Made by a program: the position numbers and the translations under genes
Assembly: GCF_019925205.1 (NCBI RefSeq)
Contig: NC_083560.1
Location: 61,579,266-61,643,265, forward strand
From: Metopolophium dirhodum
Taxonomy: Eukaryota; Arthropoda; Insecta; Hemiptera; Aphididae
Length of the DNA stretch: 64,000 bases
Direction of reading: 5' to 3'
The notes under the pieces: generated by a model
The model's database searches: none
What the model was told of the DNA's origin: nothing
The model's input: only the letters and a program-made list of their open reading frames with translations
Part shown: one piece after another, positions 60,825 through 64,000 of the stretch
Position numbering within the stretch: the stretch's first letter is position 1
Layout of the letters: each line of letters starts with the position of its first letter

Positions 60825-63130
60825 AATAGTATATTATAAATTTATAGATTATATTATTATATTCATTTTCATTGAAGGTATTTAAACTATTTTCAACGTA
60901 TTTGAATAATTAGTTTAAACTTTTAATCTCGCATAAATTGTGTTTATGAATCATATTGTATTTTATTTATTTTAACGTAATTATATAATATTATAATTTT
61001 GTTTTTTTATTTAAGAGATGCCAATTGAGTTCTTAAACCCAAATCCAAGAAAGACCAAATTTTCTCTGTGGCTTATTTTCATACTACAATTTTCCATTTA
61101 ACTCAGTTAAATTACTTTCTGCAACTACCTATTTTTCTAAACTTGAATTTAGTTTAACCACAGTTCTTGAACTTTTTTTTTACCTGGTGATTATATTTCA
61201 CACGTGCATTATACAAAATGTAAAATAATAATTAATCATTTTAATTTAATTTAATATTAACAATATTCTATTGTATTAGTGTCTTAAATTTAAATTTATT
61301 TACATACATATATCATCGAAAACAACATTAATCTAATGTAATAATCGTAAAACTTTATTCATTAATTTTTTTAAAATAAAATATTGTTAATGGAATTTTA
61401 ATTTAGTTTAAAGTCTAAATTGTTGTACGTACACCATTGCATCTCATTGGTATTTTTTGTGTGTTGTATACGGTTTCATTTTATTTTTTTCACATCTTAA
61501 ACAGCTTTATGTCATTGTGTTAATTTGTTTATTTATTTAGTACATACATAATTTATTCAAATATTGTCAACAACCCCTAAAGGCTGTGATAAAAGTAGTA
61601 TTCTAAGGTTTTAACCTGCTCTATAAATATTTCAAACAGCGCACGGTGATAACATGTTTTTGATAATACAAATTTGTTTATGAGAAAAAAAAATTAGCTC
61701 TACATTTAAAAGATCTCTGACCTGTACGCATACCTACCAATAAGTTAATACATAGAAAATCCATTTAAAAGCTGCTTCTATAAACGCACTATTGTCAAGT
61801 TCCTATTTGTTACTCGACCTTTACTTATATTAGTATATCTGTCAGTACCTATGATGCTACTAAATAAAGACGTCAAACTCGCTAATCAGATTATTGGTTA
61901 CCAACGTTTATTTTTTTTTTTACATTTAAGTTATTCGAAAACATTAAGTAAGATTAAATGTATTTATGTCATATTTGGATACTTGCAATACAATTCACAA
62001 TACTTTTTGTTGGTTGTACTGTTAAATAGAATATAATTGCTAGGAAATAATCTGTTAAGAAGACTGAATGTTACTGAATATTCAAACCAAAAATGTGAAT
62101 AATGTAAGTAATTCACAACTTCATAAATCACTACAAGTCTTACACAAAAAAAAAATAAAATTAAAATAAATAGCCAATAAGACTTGAATTTTGAGTTTGA
62201 CAATCTTGTTTACAGTCTTTAATATAAGCTAAAAAATGTATTAGTTAATTGTATTATTTAGATTCACACCAATTTTAGAAATATTTATACAATTATATAT
62301 GTGTAATAATCTATTAAATTGTTAATCAAGAAATAATTGTATACACTATTGAAGACTATTTGCGATTATTAACTATGTTATCGATTTTTGTTTTTTCTAT
62401 TTCTTATAAGATGTAATAATGTATAATTACCAAAAAACCTAGTCATTTTTATTAAACAAATTTAGTAATTTATTGTGTCACTGTGGTGCTTCTAATCAAC
62501 TATAGTTAAAATTTAATTTAATTTAATTTTGTTTTTAACTGATTGGTGTTTTTCTTTTTTATCTAAACTAATAGTTACAACTCTAGTTGTAGAGTATAGA
62601 AGAACTAATTAATTATCCACCACAAAACTTTTTGCAGGATTTTATCTTTTATAATTTTAATTTTATAGCCTTATTTAATAAAAATAAACATTAAATTGTT
62701 GTTGAAATGTAAAAAGAAACATTTAAATTACATAAATTGTATTGTTTAGATATAAGCTACTAGCATTTGACTGATGGATCAGAGATGTATTTTTTTCTTT
62801 AATTTATTGAAATGTTAATAAGAGCTTGGAGACTATTATTATTTATCTTTTTTTGTTTTTGCTTTTGTAGTAATTTTCAAACTATTAGTTTTGCACTAGG
62901 ATTACTCAAATATAATTCACAGAATATTGTTTTTGTGATTTTTCTCATGTCATAGAACATTTATGAAAATAAATACACTTTCATTACATTAAAATTATAA
63001 TATTTATATTTATCATTTTAATATTACCTCATATGAAAATTGTGTATATGAACACACTGGTTTTGTAAATGCATTATGTTTAGCTTTATTATTTTAAGTG
63101 ATCAAATTTTTATTTTTTTGCAATAAATAA
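60825..63130 (+). other. Probable long 3' UTR of TTBK
   Basis: No gene lies downstream of the TAA. Candidate AATAAA poly(A) signals occur at 62968-62973 and 63122-63127, and an earlier one near 61374. The actual cleavage site cannot be chosen from sequence. Confidence 0.45.
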
Positions 63131-64000
63131 AGTAGTCAAACAATCATTAAGCTTGATGAAGTTATTTTTTGTTTACTAAACATATAGGATTGTAAAAGAT
63201 AATCTAGATTTACTTGATACAACGAGGTAACTCAAATTTTATTTATTAGATTTCAACATCATAAGCATTTCTATTATTATTATATTTTTTATCTTACATC
63301 ACAAATATGCTTATTCTGTAATCATATTTAATTATTATATACGAATAAATAATAAATAATAATAAACAATTAGTATAAATATTATTTTATTTTCAATTAA
63401 CGGACAGTTAGTCCAATTTACAATGTCAACAATAGATACAATATACACAATAGATATATAAACTAAATAACTAACATATTTTTTTTAAACAATTGAGATA
63501 AGATAAATAATTTATAAATATAATAAATATACATTTATCATTTAAAAAATTCTTTATTGTTAATTTTATTCCCAATGGATAATAAAATGTTGACAGGTGA
63601 ACATGTCATATAGCTTTATGAATAATATTAAATATGAGTTTTGAATGGCTATTTATTTTAAAGGGAATAGTGAAAAGTCATTATTATTCTTATCAAGTAA
63701 TTTAAATAGAAATTAAATATAATGAACGTTTCTTTTATTCTTGAAAGATTTTAAATTTTAATAATTGAGAATGTCTTCATTGCCATAGTGACTGGGTCTA
63801 TACGAATTGCATTTAAAACAAAGAATAATAGAAGCGAGAGATCATATTTATAAAATGAAAGAGTCATTAAAACAGGAGAAATTTGGATTGGCTATCCCAA
63901 TTAAGGAGACAGCATTTTTATTCATTGTGTTTACATGGGGTTTAAATAAAAGTTTTTGAATCTAAGATTACTCGAAAATTTTCAATTAGGGTGGATCAAA
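63131..64000. other. Right edge, nothing recognised
   Basis: AT-rich DNA without an open frame over 60 codons, RNA gene or clear repeat. Confidence 0.5.

Noticed and set aside
1..64000. CRISPR arrays, operons, bacterial ribosome sites, viral insertions
   Set aside because: Genes have introns and the sequence is eukaryotic. The repeats are dispersed transposons, not spacer arrays. No viral protein motif was seen.

Overview
The window is eukaryotic nuclear DNA. It is AT-rich, its genes are split by many GT-AG introns, and it carries dense non-autonomous DNA transposons. The protein sequences are insect-like. The base composition, the frequent TAGGTACCTA-type words and the repeat families suggest a hemipteran, most likely an aphid; this is inference, not proof. 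No bacterial or viral genes, operons or CRISPR arrays were seen.

Four protein-coding genes can be assembled exon by exon. (1) The 5' half of a BUBR1/MAD3 spindle-checkpoint gene lies on the minus strand (CDS 2348 to 534, running off the left edge). (2) A PGRMC/MAPR cytochrome-b5-like haem-binding membrane protein lies on the plus strand (6489-13503, 3 coding exons, 263 aa). (3) CDC45, a replication-helicase subunit, lies on the minus strand (25354 to 16187, 13 coding exons, 579 aa). Its first coding exon encodes only 17 residues and sits behind a 5.2 kb intron. (4) A tau-tubulin kinase (TTBK/Asator) lies on the plus strand (coding 48875-60824, 19 coding exons, 1047 aa), with a probable untranslated first exon ending at 44331. 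PGRMC and CDC45 converge. A single 5S rRNA gene sits at 38159-38276. BUBR1, CDC45 and TTBK/Asator all belong to cell-cycle or chromosome biology, but nothing in the sequence shows that they are co-regulated.

The rest is repeat-rich. One family, called 'family A' here, recurs at least ten times in both orientations. Two of its copies form a 3.16 kb near-perfect palindrome at 32241-35404. Other elements include three hAT-like elements (two with 8-bp target duplications), a TTAA-flanked piggyBac-type MITE, TA-flanked MITE families, a pogo-like MITE, a two-copy family with 6-bp target duplications, a 5'-truncated LINE in CDC45 intron 1, and a decayed hAT transposase in a TTBK intron. The stretch 25.7-38.1 kb has no recognisable protein gene and is almost entirely such material.

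Layout: 1-5.3 kb BUBR1 and its presumed promoter; 5.3-14.4 kb PGRMC; 16.0-25.8 kb CDC45 with its E2F-like promoter; 25.8-40.5 kb repeat-rich intergenic DNA with the palindrome and the 5S gene; 40.5-63.1 kb TTBK with GC-rich promoter areas, a long 5' intron and a long 3' UTR; 63.1-64 kb nothing recognised.
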